Assembly: GCF_024171695.1 (NCBI RefSeq)
Contig: NZ_JAMTCF010000001.1
Span: 425,061-489,060, forward strand
Origin: Actinosynnema pretiosum
Lineage (GTDB): Bacteria; Actinomycetota; Actinomycetes; Mycobacteriales; Pseudonocardiaceae
Length of the DNA stretch: 64,000 bases
Direction: 5' to 3'
Shown: one piece after another, positions 31,802-40,142 of the stretch
Numbering within the stretch: position 1 is the stretch's first letter
How the letters are laid out: the number at the start of each line of letters is the position of its first letter
Position numbers and translations under genes: made by a program
The notes under the pieces: model-generated
Databases searched by the model: none
Seen by the model: the letters and a program-made list of their open reading frames with translations, nothing else
What the model was told of the DNA's origin: nothing

Positions 31802-33235
31802 ATGAGTACACAGTGGACGCTCGGCCCACCGACCCGGTTGAGCCGACTGGAGAAGAGGGTGATCGAGGCGGCTCGACGTGGCGAATGGGCCACAGCGACG
31901 GGCTGGCTCCCCCCGGAAGAACTGACCAAAACCGAAATACGCGAGTTCCAAGTTCGTGCAGAGGTCATCCGAAACCTCCTGCTAGGGGAATACGGGAAGT
32001 TGGACCCGAACGGTGTCCAAATCCGACATGTGCGCGTAATGAACCAGTTGAACCTGAACCACATCACAACCACGACCCCGCTCGTCATGAAGTCGTGCGC
32101 ATTTCCCGAACCGATCACCTGCACCAATGCCCGACTGCGCGAGTTGAACTTGTCCGAGAGCGCGCTGGCAGGCCTTCACGCCGACGGTCTGCACGTAGAC
32201 GGCGACCTTTTCATGCGCCGGTCCACAGTTCGCGGAAACGATGAAACGGGAGCCCTGGTCCTGCGAGGAGCGCACATAAGCGGTCAACTGGTCCTCATTG
32301 GAGCGAGGATAACCAATGGTTCCGGACCCGCCCTGAACGCCGATACCCTGCACGCGAAAGGCGGACTCTTCCTCGCAAGCGCCGAACTGCGCGGCAACGG
32401 CGAAGACGGAACATTGCGCTTGAAATGCGCCCACATCAGCGGCCAACTGGATCTGGACAACGCGAAGGTGCGCAACGACTCCGGACCTCTGCTTGTGCTG
32501 GTCGAGACGCAGGTGACCGAAGTGCTGACGCTTCCCACCACAGTGGTCTGCCCCACCGGCGGGGATTGGACCTGGCAAGGCCCTTGCGCGGAGAACGCGC
32601 GCCAAGCGCAGTTGCAGCGCCTGGAGTTTCCGCGCCTGGCACGTGCCTCATGGGAGGAATGGTTGCACCTGCTGGTCCACCACACCAAAAACTACGAGCC
32701 GCAGCCCTACCAGAAATTGGCCGCGATAGAGCGCACCTCAGGACACGAGAAGAACGCCCGAGAGATCCTGATCGTCCAGCAGGACGAACTGCACCGTCGC
32801 ACCCCCAAAGCGCTGGGAGGGTGGTGGGCGCAGCTTCGGCACAGGTTCTGGGGCTGCGTGGGCCGCTACGGATACCGAGCGCACCGCCTGCTCTTCGCCC
32901 TGCTCTTTCTCCTGATCCTGGCAGGCTGCACGGCTTACGCCGCAGGCCAGGTACCCACCGGGTCCGGCCACTACGCCGCCGAACGCACCAGCCTCACGAG
33001 CACGCACCCGGAGGGACAGGGCTCTCGGTGCTCCACGGTGGAGCTGATCGGCCTGGGCATAGACCGAGGCCTCCCCCTGGGCGCGACCGGCCTCCGAGCC
33101 CGCTGCGACCTGGACACCGCCGTCGGCTGGGGCAAGGGGTTCACCCTGGCGCTGTGGGTGCTCCAAGCGCTCGTCTGGGCCTTCGCGACGCTGGCCCTGG
33201 CCGCCTACACCGGCCTGATCCGCAAACCGGCCTGA
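31802..33235 (+). CDS. Membrane-anchored protein with a beta-solenoid-like repeat region
   Basis: 477 residues, not assigned to a named function. Residues 1-100 are a charged helical domain (LSRLEKRVIEAARRGEWATA). Residues about 100-260 form imperfect repeats of about 40 residues with the core LRGAHISGQLVLIGARI, LKCAHISGQLDLDNAKV and LHADGLHVDGDLFMRRS, as in right-handed beta-solenoids. The C-terminus has two hydrophobic segments (about 363-385, 442-470). Codon use is less GC-extreme than the surroundings (AAC/AAA, TTG present), hinting at a different history. Relatives occur in actinobacteria as 'oxidoreductase-like/pentapeptide' membrane proteins. Confidence 0.65.
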   Translation: MSTQWTLGPPTRLSRLEKRVIEAARRGEWATATGWLPPEELTKTEIREFQVRAEVIRNLLLGEYGKLDPNGVQIRHVRVMNQLNLNHITTTTPLVMKSCAFPEPITCTNARLRELNLSESALAGLHADGLHVDGDLFMRRSTVRGNDETGALVLRGAHISGQLVLIGARITNGSGPALNADTLHAKGGLFLASAELRGNGEDGTLRLKCAHISGQLDLDNAKVRNDSGPLLVLVETQVTEVLTLPTTVVCPTGGDWTWQGPCAENARQAQLQRLEFPRLARASWEEWLHLLVHHTKNYEPQPYQKLAAIERTSGHEKNAREILIVQQDELHRRTPKALGGWWAQLRHRFWGCVGRYGYRAHRLLFALLFLLILAGCTAYAAGQVPTGSGHYAAERTSLTSTHPEGQGSRCSTVELIGLGIDRGLPLGATGLRARCDLDTAVGWGKGFTLALWVLQALVWAFATLALAAYTGLIRKPA

Positions 33236-33254
33236 CCCACCCCGGCCCCCACCA

Positions 33255-33911
33255 TCACCCCGTGACCGGAGCCAGCAACAACCCCGTGATCGCGTCCACC
33301 AACCCGGTCGCCGCGTCGTCCCAGCTCCCGCGAGGCGTCTCCACGCCCTCCGCCAGGGCCCGCTCCCGCTCCGCGAACACGTGCACCATCAAGTGCCGCA
33401 ACATCTGCGCCCGGTCCCGCCGCACCGCCACCGGCACCTCGCCCGGCAGGCTGCGCTGCAACCCCTCCAGCACCAGCCGCATCCCCGGCGTCGCCATCGC
33501 CTCCTCGGACATGATCGCCCGGAACGCCGGATCGGTCATCACCTGCGCCCCGAACCGGGCGTACCAGGTCGGTCCGCCGATCGAGTCCAGGTGCGTCGTA
33601 ACCGGTCTGACCAGGCAGTCCACCCACTCCCGCAGGCCCGCCCCGTCCTCGACCGCCTCCACCATCGCCAGCCGCAGCCGCTCCATGGGCTCGGTGTGCT
33701 TCACGATGATCGCCCGCACCAGGTCGGCCTTGGCGCCGAAGTGGTAGCCGACCGCCGCGTTGTTGCCCTGGCCCGCGGCGGCGCTGATCTGGCGGTTGGA
33801 CACCGCGTAGAGGCCGTGCTCGGCGAACAGGCGCTCCGCCGTGGCCAGGATCTGCTGGCGCGTCGAGTCGACCCGCACCGCCCGCACACCCCTGCCGACC
33901 ACGGTCTTCAC
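33255..33911 (-). CDS. TetR-family regulator (adjacent to MFS exporter)
   Basis: 218 residues. DNA-binding helix-turn-helix: RQQILATAERLFAEHGLYAVSNRQISAAAGQGNNAAVGYHFGAKADLVRAII. The NNAAVGYHFG variant is common in a TetR branch that controls exporters. GTG 33911 is the start. The nearest target is the DHA2 exporter at 34168-35694 on the same strand, upstream, so it may regulate it, but no shared operator is recognised. Confidence 0.85.
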   Translation of the reverse strand: MKTVVGRGVRAVRVDSTRQQILATAERLFAEHGLYAVSNRQISAAAGQGNNAAVGYHFGAKADLVRAIIVKHTEPMERLRLAMVEAVEDGAGLREWVDCLVRPVTTHLDSIGGPTWYARFGAQVMTDPAFRAIMSEEAMATPGMRLVLEGLQRSLPGEVPVAVRRDRAQMLRHLMVHVFAERERALAEGVETPRGSWDDAATGLVDAITGLLLAPVTG

Positions 33912-33956
33912 AGCTGCCTACGGTACATCCCCACCCCTGCGCAAGCCTCGCGGGCA

Positions 33957-33993
33957 CGCCGCCCGGCCGTCCACTCGGGACGGCCGGGCGGCG
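33957..33993 (-). terminator. Strong hairpin terminator
   Basis: A 16-bp perfect stem (33957-33972 with 33978-33993) and a 5-nt loop, immediately after a minus-strand stop codon at 33995-33997. It ends transcription coming from the MFS gene and the small frame below it. Confidence 0.75.
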
Positions 33994-33994
33994 T

Positions 33995-34138
33995 TCAGCG
34001 CAGCACCAGCGGCTCCAACCGGAGCAGGACCTCGTCGGACATCTCGGGCACCGGCCGAGCGCCCTTCACCGCCGCGAGCGCCACCTCGCCCCCCGCCCTC
34101 GCCCACACACACAGCGGGGCACGCCCGCGACCGTCCAC
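33995..34138 (-). CDS. Possible 47-residue protein between exporter and terminator
   Basis: A short minus-strand frame from GTG 34138 (or TTG 34156, 53 residues) to TGA 33995. It reads VDGRGRAPLCVWARAGG, then VALAAVKGARPVPEMSDEV and LLRLEPLVLR, which looks protein-like rather than random for this GC content. A strong terminator follows the stop within two bases. The exporter gene ends 29 nt upstream, so it could be the last gene of that operon. I do not recognise it. Confidence 0.35.
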   Translation of the reverse strand: MDGRGRAPLCVWARAGGEVALAAVKGARPVPEMSDEVLLRLEPLVLR

Positions 34139-34167
34139 AAGAGACAGTCGCGGCAACGGGACCCGCG

Positions 34168-35694
34168 TCAGGCGGCGGAACCCACGTGCTCGACCTCGGC
34201 AACGCGCCGCCGACCCCGCACCAGGTCGACCAGCCCGACGACCAGCGCCAGCAGGATCAACCCGATCGTCACCAGCAAGCTCGTGGTGATCGCGTGGTCC
34301 CACCCGCCGCTGCCCAGCGCCGCGAAGAACACCGCGCCCGCAGCCGAGATCCCGACCGCCGACCCGATCCGCTGCCCGGTCTGGAGCACCCCGGCGGCGG
34401 TGCCGCTCTGCCTCGGCGGGACGTCGTGCAGCGCCAGGGTCTGGTTCGGCGCGATCACCAGCCCGTTGCCGATGCCCGCGACCAGCATGGGCAGGGCGAT
34501 CGCGAGTCCGATGCGCTCGGGCGCGCCGCGCAGCACCAGGTCGACCACGATCAACCCGGCGGCCTCCAGCGCGAGGCCGACCACGACGACGATCCGGCCG
34601 TGCCGCCCGACGAGCCTGCCGCCGATCGCGGCGGCCGTCGCGCCACCGACCGAGTACGTGGTCAGCGCGAGCCCGGCCTGCAGCGGCGTGTACCCGTGGC
34701 CCTGCTGGAGGAACAGGGTGAGCACGAAGAAGATCGAGGTGAACCCGGCGAAGTAGACCAGCCCGAGCGCCACGCCCGTCGAGTAGCCGCGCGTGCGCAG
34801 CAGCGCGAAGTCCACCAGCGGGTGCCCGTGCCTGCGCTTGGCCGCGCGCTCCCACGGCACGAACACCGCGACCAGCGCCGCCGAGACCGCGAGCAGCCAC
34901 CACGGGGCGGTGGCCGGGTCGTGCTCGGACAGCACGAGCGGCAGCATCAGCGAGACCACCGCGCCGCCGAGCAGGACCGCGCCGACCGCGTCCAGCGGCT
35001 TGCGGGCGCCACCGGTGGCGGCGGGCCGGTCGCGGGGCAGCAGGCGCAGGCCGAGCAGCAGGGCGAGCGCGCCGAGGGGCAGGTTCACGTAGAACACCCA
35101 GCGCCACCCGCCCGCGCCGCCGCCCCACTGGAGCAGCAGGCCGCCGAGCAGCGGGCCGACCGCCGTGGACAGCCCGACCACCGCGCCGAACAGGCCGAAC
35201 GCCTTTCCGCGCTCGCGTCCGGGGAACAGCTGCTGGATGAACCCGGCGACCTGCGGGTTGAGCAGGCCCGCCGCGACGCCCTGGAGCAGCCGGGCGGCCA
35301 CCAGCCAGGTCCCGTCCGGGGCCAGGCCCGCGAGCGCGCTGGTGAGGGTGAACAGGGCGAGCGCGATCAGGAACATCCGGCGGCGGCCGAGGTCGTCGCC
35401 GAGGCGACCGGCGGAGACCAGGACGAGGCCGAAGGCGAGCGCGTAGCCGGTGACCACCCAGGACAGCTCGGCGGTGCTCGCCCCGATGCCGCGCTGGATG
35501 GAGGGCAGGGCGACGTTGACGATGGTGACGTCGAGCAGGGTCATGAACCCGGCGAGCAGGCAGACCGCGAGCGCGCGCCACCGCTGGGGGTCGGGCTCGC
35601 CGGGCTGGTCGCCCCCGGCCTGCTCGGGGCGGGGCCCGCCGGGCGGCGGCTGGTCCGGTCGCCGCTGGTCGGCGCGGTGTGGGGGCGTGCTCAT
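34168..35694 (-). CDS. DHA2-family MFS drug-type exporter (EmrB/QacA-like)
   Basis: 508 residues, about 14 membrane helices. Motif A is GRLGDDLGRRRMF, motif D1 LDVTIVNVALPSIQ, and motif C-like GLSTAVGPLLGGLL is clear, all marks of the proton-driven DHA2 exporters. The N-terminal 40 residues are a Pro/Gln-rich cytoplasmic tail. Probably exports amphiphilic drugs or a metabolite. A TetR gene follows on the same strand and may be its regulator. The 238 nt upstream of its start, toward the DsbA unit, hold no recognised element. Confidence 0.88.
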   Translation of the reverse strand: MSTPPHRADQRRPDQPPPGGPRPEQAGGDQPGEPDPQRWRALAVCLLAGFMTLLDVTIVNVALPSIQRGIGASTAELSWVVTGYALAFGLVLVSAGRLGDDLGRRRMFLIALALFTLTSALAGLAPDGTWLVAARLLQGVAAGLLNPQVAGFIQQLFPGRERGKAFGLFGAVVGLSTAVGPLLGGLLLQWGGGAGGWRWVFYVNLPLGALALLLGLRLLPRDRPAATGGARKPLDAVGAVLLGGAVVSLMLPLVLSEHDPATAPWWLLAVSAALVAVFVPWERAAKRRHGHPLVDFALLRTRGYSTGVALGLVYFAGFTSIFFVLTLFLQQGHGYTPLQAGLALTTYSVGGATAAAIGGRLVGRHGRIVVVVGLALEAAGLIVVDLVLRGAPERIGLAIALPMLVAGIGNGLVIAPNQTLALHDVPPRQSGTAAGVLQTGQRIGSAVGISAAGAVFFAALGSGGWDHAITTSLLVTIGLILLALVVGLVDLVRGRRRVAEVEHVGSAA

Positions 35695-35932
35695 GCGGGG
35701 GCGCTCCGGGGACTGGCGGGGATCGGGGAGGGGGCGGTGGCCGCTGCGGGCTCAACCCACCACCCGGTCGACCCTAACCGCCGCGCGGACCGCGCAGGCC
35801 GCTCCGGGCGCGCGTGAGGTGCCGCACACTTCCCAGTCCTGCCAGTGGAAAAACCGCGTTCCGGACCAAAGGGGACGCATCGGATCGGACGCCTGCGGAA
35901 TACCGGCGCGGTCGCGCGGGGTTGGCACCGAC

Positions 35933-36055
35933 GTGGAACAGACTCAGCTGCAGGCGGAGCCCGCCGAGAGCGTGACCGAGGAGCAACCGACCGGTCTGGT
36001 CGTGCTGGGCGGGGCCGACGCGCAGGCGTGCGGCGTGGACGGGGTGTGCCGGTGA
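35933..36055 (+). CDS. 40-residue Cys-containing protein coupled to the DsbA-like gene
   Basis: A small frame from GTG 35933 to TGA 36055. Its sequence ends GLVVLGGADAQACGVDGVCR, with two cysteines five residues apart in a Gly-rich tail after an acidic N-terminus. The stop overlaps the GTG of the DsbA-like gene (GTGA). Similar short proteins ending in a Cys-x5-Cys-like tail seem to precede FrnE-type genes in other actinobacteria, from memory only. A substrate or partner of the oxidoreductase is possible. No strong ribosome binding site is seen. Confidence 0.5.
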   Translation: MEQTQLQAEPAESVTEEQPTGLVVLGGADAQACGVDGVCR

Positions 36056-36684
36056 GCGCCGTGCGGGTCGAGGTGTGGTCGGACATCGTCTGCCCGTGGT
36101 GCTACATCGGCAAGCGTCGCTTCGAGAGCGCGCTCGCCGAGTTCGACGGCGAGGTCGAGGTCGAGTGGCGCAGCTTCCAGCTCGACCCGAACGCTCCGGT
36201 GGGCAGGTTCCAGCCGACGCCGGACCACCTGGCGGCCAAGATGGGCGCGTCGCGCGAGCAGGTCGAGGGCATGATGGGCCAGGTCACGGCGGTCGCCGCC
36301 GAGGTCGGCCTGGAGTACGACCTGATGAACTCGGTCTCGCTGAACACGTTCGACGCGCACCGGGTGCTGCACCTGGCGAAGTCGCACGGCCTGGGCACCG
36401 TCGCGCACGAGCGGCTGATGCGGGCCAACCTGGTCGAGGCCAGGACCCTGGACACCCCGACGCTGGTCGAGCTGGCCGCCGAGATCGGCGTGCCCGCGCA
36501 GGAGACCGAGCGGGTGCTGGCCGGTGACGAGTACGCGCACGAGGTGCGGGAGGACTTCTCGCAGGCCCGCCGGTACGGCGTGTCGGGCGTGCCGTTCTTC
36601 GTGCTGAACAGCGCCTACGGCGTGTCCGGCGCGCAGCCGACCGAGGTGTTCGCGCAGGCGCTCCAGCAGGCCGCGCAGGGCTGA
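36052..36684 (+). CDS. DsbA-family (FrnE-type) thiol oxidoreductase
   Basis: 210 residues, no signal peptide, so cytoplasmic. The N-terminus VEVWSDIVCPWCYIGKRRFE contains the CPWC redox motif, and the C-terminal thioredoxin half carries the cis-proline loop RRYGVSGVPFFVLN. The inserted helical domain (residues 40-150) and length match FrnE/YwbO-like polyketide-associated isomerase-like proteins. GTG 36052 overlaps the stop of the small Cys protein. A clear bidirectional terminator follows. Confidence 0.9.
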   Translation: MSAVRVEVWSDIVCPWCYIGKRRFESALAEFDGEVEVEWRSFQLDPNAPVGRFQPTPDHLAAKMGASREQVEGMMGQVTAVAAEVGLEYDLMNSVSLNTFDAHRVLHLAKSHGLGTVAHERLMRANLVEARTLDTPTLVELAAEIGVPAQETERVLAGDEYAHEVREDFSQARRYGVSGVPFFVLNSAYGVSGAQPTEVFAQALQQAAQG

Positions 36685-36708
36685 TCCACAACCGCTCCCA
36701 CCACACCG

Positions 36709-36743
36709 CCGCGCGGGTCCCTCGTCGGAGGGGACCCGCGCGG
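36709..36743. terminator. Bidirectional terminator between DsbA-like and macrodomain genes
   Basis: CCGCGCGGGTCCC (36709-36721) and GGGACCCGCGCGG (36731-36743) form a perfect 13-bp stem between converging genes. Confidence 0.8.
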
Positions 36744-36750
36744 TGGCGCG

Positions 36751-37272
36751 TCACGACCGGTCGTCGAGCGCGGCGCTGAACACCGCGTGGGCGGCCTCGT
36801 CGAACAGCACGAACCGCACCAGCTCCACGCCCGGCGCGTCGGCCTCGGCGACGGCGGCGACCGCGATCCGGGCCGCCGAGTCGAGCGGCCAGCGGAAGAT
36901 CCCGGTGGAGATGGCCGGGAACGCGACGGTCGTGGCGCCCAGCCCGGCGGCGACGCGCAGCGAGTTGCGGTGGCAGTCGGCGAGCAGCTCGGAGCGGTCC
37001 TCGTCGGCGGAGAACACCGGTCCGACGGTGTGCACGACCCAGCGCGCGGGCATCCGCCCGGCCGTGGTGGCGACCGCCTGACCGGTGGGCAGCCCGCCGC
37101 CGAGGTGACCGGCGCGCAGCTCGCGGCACGCGGCGAGGATCTCCGGGCCGCCCGCGCGGTGGACGGCCCCGTCGACGCCGCCCCCGCCGAGCAGGGAGGA
37201 GTTCGCCGCGTTCACCACGACGTCGGTGTCCTGCTGGGTGAGGTCGCCGACCACGCACTCGATCCTGGGCAT
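36751..37272 (-). CDS. Macrodomain protein (O-acetyl-ADP-ribose deacetylase type)
   Basis: 173 residues forming a single MacroD-type domain: VVNAANSSLLGGGGVDGAVHRAGG contains the catalytic Asn/Asp and glycine loop, and PAISTGIFRWPLDSAARIAV is the second phosphate loop. Members remove acetyl groups from O-acetyl-ADP-ribose or mono-ADP-ribose from aspartate/glutamate. ATG 37272. It is a single gene. The window also encodes a PARG (10922-11731), the complementary eraser of poly-ADP-ribose, but far away. Confidence 0.92.
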   Translation of the reverse strand: MPRIECVVGDLTQQDTDVVVNAANSSLLGGGGVDGAVHRAGGPEILAACRELRAGHLGGGLPTGQAVATTAGRMPARWVVHTVGPVFSADEDRSELLADCHRNSLRVAAGLGATTVAFPAISTGIFRWPLDSAARIAVAAVAEADAPGVELVRFVLFDEAAHAVFSAALDDRS

Positions 37273-37369
37273 CCCCCGATCCTGCCACGCGCGCGGGTGA
37301 GCCCCCGGTCCGCCGAACGCGTGGCGCTCCTCCCCCGACTGGGCCCCGAGGGGGGCGCCGCCGCAGGGG

Positions 37370-37855
37370 TCACCGCCGCAGGTCGACCAGGTCCGGTCGC
37401 AGCGCGAGCACCAGGAACTCGTGGGCGTGCGCGAACCAGGCCTCCACCAGCGCCCGCTCCGGTCCCGGCCGCCGGGGCAGCCTGCGGGCCAGCGGCAGGG
37501 CGATCAGCCAGTCGTCCACCTCGGCGCGGGTGAGCACGAACGGGGTGGGGGTGGCGCAGCGCTCCAGCGCCCTGCGGACCGGGGCGGCGTCGCGCAGCTC
37601 GGCCTCGTGGCGGGCGCGGAAGTCCTCCGACTCGGCGCGGGACGGGCAGGCGTCGGGGAAGAGCGCGGTGAGCACGTCGCGCGGCGGCCTGCGGCGCAGC
37701 AGGGAGCGGCGCGGCTCGGGGTAGACGTCGTCCTCCAGGAAGCGCGCGAGCAGCCCGAGGTGGTGGGCCAGGGTGCGCGCGACGTTGTCGGACATGCGCA
37801 CCAGCACCCCGTCGCCCACCGGTGAGGCGTCGAAGTGGTCGATCTCGTGGTTCAC
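37370..37855 (-). CDS. DUF2017 family protein
   Basis: 161 residues. VNHEIDHFDASPVGDGVLVRMSDNVARTLAHHLGLLARFLED, then FPDAC and a C-terminal DWLIALPLARRLPRRPG helix correspond to DUF2017, an actinobacterial protein that usually lies directly after clpS. The GTG overlaps the stop of the ClpS-like gene by four bases. Function is unknown; a link to ClpS and protein turnover is suggested by the conserved gene order alone. Confidence 0.75.
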   Translation of the reverse strand: MNHEIDHFDASPVGDGVLVRMSDNVARTLAHHLGLLARFLEDDVYPEPRRSLLRRRPPRDVLTALFPDACPSRAESEDFRARHEAELRDAAPVRRALERCATPTPFVLTRAEVDDWLIALPLARRLPRRPGPERALVEAWFAHAHEFLVLALRPDLVDLRR

Positions 37856-38088
37856 CCGGCGGGCCTCAGCGCGGCGTGCAGCCCGTGCCGCTGCAACCGC
37901 ACCACGAGCTCCTCGGCGGGGTCCCGGTCGGCGAACTCGGCGACCGGGAGGCTGCCCTCGGTGTGCACGCGCCACGCGGCCCCGGTGGCGTCGAGGCCGC
38001 AGTGGGCGTCGAGCGCGTAGCCGGCGGTGGTGAAGGTGTTCACGTCGTCGTCCAGCACGACCACCCGCCACCCGCCGCCCGCGACCAC
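37852..38088 (-). CDS. ClpS-like adaptor protein
   Basis: 78 residues, one ClpS domain: WRVVVLDDDVNTFTTAGYALD replaces the usual 'NDDxTPMxFV' strand, and AWRVHTEGSLPVAEFADRDPAEELVVRLQRHGLHAAL holds the VHxEG motif that binds ClpC/ClpA N-domains. ClpS delivers N-degron substrates to the Clp protease. The missing usual N-terminal arm and divergent sequence suggest an accessory paralog rather than the housekeeping clpS. Starts at GTG 38088, four bases after the upstream gene. Confidence 0.68.
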   Translation of the reverse strand: MVAGGGWRVVVLDDDVNTFTTAGYALDAHCGLDATGAAWRVHTEGSLPVAEFADRDPAEELVVRLQRHGLHAALRPAG

Positions 38089-38092
38089 GGGG

Positions 38093-38419
38093 TCAGCGCT
38101 GCCGGACGACGGTGGCGAAGTCGGTGGTGCCCGCGCCGATGCGGTGCTCGCCGACGTGGATGACGACCCGGTCGCCCGCCAGCTCGGCGGCGATGCGGAC
38201 CAGCACGACCCGGCCCCGGCCCGCGAGGTCGTCGGCCAGCTCGCCCGTGGCGCGCACGAGCGCCCCAGGGTCGATCCCGGCGGCGGCGAGCCAGCGGTCG
38301 AGCGCGGCCCTGGCGCACGGCAGCAGGTTCGGCTCGGAGGGGACGGTGAGGTTGAGCGGAATGGGCGCCGCACCGCCACGCGGCGCGGGCACGGCGATGT
38401 CGACGGGTTGTGCGCTCAT
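38093..38419 (-). CDS. Degenerate anti-sigma kinase-like (GHKL ATPase) protein
   Basis: 108 residues. LNLTVPSEPNLLPCARAALDRWLAAAGIDPGALVRATGELADDLAGRGRVVLVRIAAELAGDRVVIHV follows the layout of RsbW/SpoIIAB-type kinases (first strand with 'PSEP', the ELxxNA helix and a central strand), but the N-box Asn and the G1 DxGxG loop are missing, so ATP binding is doubtful. It is the first gene of a tight unit with the ClpS-like and DUF2017 genes (4-bp gap). A pseudo-kinase that binds a partner protein is a reasonable guess. Confidence 0.5.
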   Translation of the reverse strand: MSAQPVDIAVPAPRGGAAPIPLNLTVPSEPNLLPCARAALDRWLAAAGIDPGALVRATGELADDLAGRGRVVLVRIAAELAGDRVVIHVGEHRIGAGTTDFATVVRQR

Positions 38420-38674
38420 CTGCCCTCCCCGATCTCGACGACAGCCCTCCTGGAATACCAGGGGGTACCCAGGATGGCAGGCGGGGTCACCTGTTCGCGC
38501 GTCCGAACAGCCGCACTACCCCGGCAGAGTGTCCACCCGGACGGGTCATGGCGTGTCACCGGGGTGGTGGAATCGATCAAGTCAGGGGTTCGGGCCGGTG
38601 GGGCGGTGGTGTGGAACCGGGTGCGGAACGGGGCTTCGGGCGGCTGTTCACCGGCGCGGTGGCGGTCCGACCGG

Positions 38675-39310
38675 TCAGTCGCGCGGCAGCGCGCGCACGC
38701 CCTCCAGCAGCAGGCTCACCCCTCCGGGGTGCCGGGGGTCGTGGGCGAGGGCGCCGCTGAGCACGTCGGCGGAGGCGACCACGCGCGGGAAGCGGTCGGC
38801 GGGCAGCGCGAGCGCGCGGGCCAGGCGTCGACCGGCCGTGGCGGGACCGGCGCCGCAGCCCGAGGCCACGGCCACCGCCGACCCGAGCAGCACCAGCGCC
38901 AGCTCGGCGGCCTGCCGCCCGGTGAACCCGGCCCGTTCCAGCAGGGCGAGCGCGCGCTCGGCCAGGCCCGCCCCCGCCGCACCGGACAGGACCCTGGTCT
39001 GGACCAGCGGCGCGAGCGCGGGGGTGAGGTGCAGCGCGCCGACCAGGTCCTCCAGCAGGGCGCGCAGGTCCTCGGCCCAGTCGGGGCCGTCCTGGCGCAG
39101 CGGAACGGCGGCTGCGGCGTGCTCGGCGAGGGCGTCGAGCAGGGCGTCCTTGTTGGTGAAGTGCCAGTAGAGGGCCATGGGCGTGACCCCGAGCTCGACG
39201 GCGAGGCGGCGGATGGTGACCGCGCCCAGCCCCTCGGCCCCGCTGATCGCCGCGGCCCTGAGCACGACGGCGGCGCGGGTGAGCCGGGGTGCCGTGCTTC
39301 GGGTCGCCAC
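38675..39310 (-). CDS. TetR-family regulator (TetR C-terminal class)
   Basis: 211 residues. RAAVVLRAAAISGAEGLGAVTIRRLAVELGVTPMALYWHFTNKDALLDAL is the DNA-binding domain of the class that includes the classical tetracycline repressor and its relatives. The start GTG 39310 places the helix-turn-helix at the usual position. The 255 nt to its left contain no gene and only weak signals (a GGGTAC-like box at about 38460-38480 near the next gene). Its target is not obvious; the nearest unit on the same strand is the ClpS operon. Confidence 0.85.
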   Translation of the reverse strand: MATRSTAPRLTRAAVVLRAAAISGAEGLGAVTIRRLAVELGVTPMALYWHFTNKDALLDALAEHAAAAVPLRQDGPDWAEDLRALLEDLVGALHLTPALAPLVQTRVLSGAAGAGLAERALALLERAGFTGRQAAELALVLLGSAVAVASGCGAGPATAGRRLARALALPADRFPRVVASADVLSGALAHDPRHPGGVSLLLEGVRALPRD

Positions 39311-39436
39311 CTGACGACCGTACTCAGCGGAAAGCCTGCGGGAAGCGGACTTCGGGGGCAAGACTGTGTGAAAAGCCTTGCGCCGCAGCGCTGTTCGCCC
39401 GGCCGGGGGCGGGTTCTTCACCGATGACGCGGAGAG

Positions 39437-39466
39437 CAGGGCCGGGAGGCGGTCCTCCCGGCCCTG
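39437..39466 (-). terminator. Terminator of the PepSY-DUF5134 operon
   Basis: CAGGGCCGGGAGG (39437-39449) pairs with CCTCCCGGCCCTG (39454-39466) around a CGGT loop, a 13-bp perfect stem about 55 nt after the DUF5134 stop codon on the minus strand. Confidence 0.75.
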
Positions 39467-39521
39467 GGCGACCCCGAGCGGTACCGGCCGCCGGACGGGG
39501 AGAACGCGGCCGGGGACGGGG

Positions 39522-40142
39522 TCAGGCCATCGCGACGGCCATGACGGCCATGCCCAGGCTCATCGCGCTCTCCACGGCCGGGGCCACCGCGCGCCGCCGC
39601 CGGGCGCCGGGGGCGCGGCCCGCGTCGAGCGCGCGGGCCAGCCAGGCGGTTCCGGCGATCGCGAACACCACCGCGAGGGCGAGACCGACCGCGCTCACGT
39701 GCGCGGGGACGCCCGCGCCCGCGTCGACGGCGGTGGTCGCGGCTCCGCCGTGGTGGTCGTGCGCGCCGCCGCCCCCGCCTCCGGACGGTGGTTCGCGCAT
39801 GGCCAGCGGCATCACCACGACCATCCACGCCATGCCCGCCATCATCACCGCGTGGTGGACCAGCTCGACCCGGCCGTGCCCGGCGCAGGCCCGGCCGCCG
39901 ATCGCGGCCAGCGCGGCGAACCACAGCGCGGCGACGGCGAACAGGGCGGTCTGCGGCACGGGCGCGAACGCCATCGTGGCGGGCCAGGCCATGAGGATCA
40001 TGGCCCCGCACATCAGGGCGTGCAGCACGGAGCCGACCCGCTCGACGAGCCCGCCGTCGCGCCACAGGCGCACCAGGTGGAAGCCGCAGGCCACCGCATA
40101 GGCGGCGGTGAGCGCGACGCGCAGCACGATCTCGTCGATCAC
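39522..40142 (-). CDS. DUF5134 family membrane protein
   Basis: 206 residues with about five membrane helices (ALTAAYAVACGFHLVRLW, VGSVLHALMCGAMILMAW, MMAGMAWMVVVMPLAM, LALAVVFAIAGTAWLA). A His-rich loop GGGGGGAHDHHGGAA between helices could bind a metal. The Met-rich helices and the PepSY partner upstream point to a copper- or iron-related role. GTG 40142 overlaps the upstream stop by four bases. The family's function is unknown. Confidence 0.78.
   Translation of the reverse strand: MIDEIVLRVALTAAYAVACGFHLVRLWRDGGLVERVGSVLHALMCGAMILMAWPATMAFAPVPQTALFAVAALWFAALAAIGGRACAGHGRVELVHHAVMMAGMAWMVVVMPLAMREPPSGGGGGGAHDHHGGAATTAVDAGAGVPAHVSAVGLALAVVFAIAGTAWLARALDAGRAPGARRRRAVAPAVESAMSLGMAVMAVAMA

Noticed and set aside
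35450-35930. Longer upstream extension of the small Cys-protein frame before DsbA-like gene
   Set aside because: The frame stays open over the start region of the divergent MFS gene, but has Arg/Ser-rich shadow composition; only the last 40 codons look like a protein.
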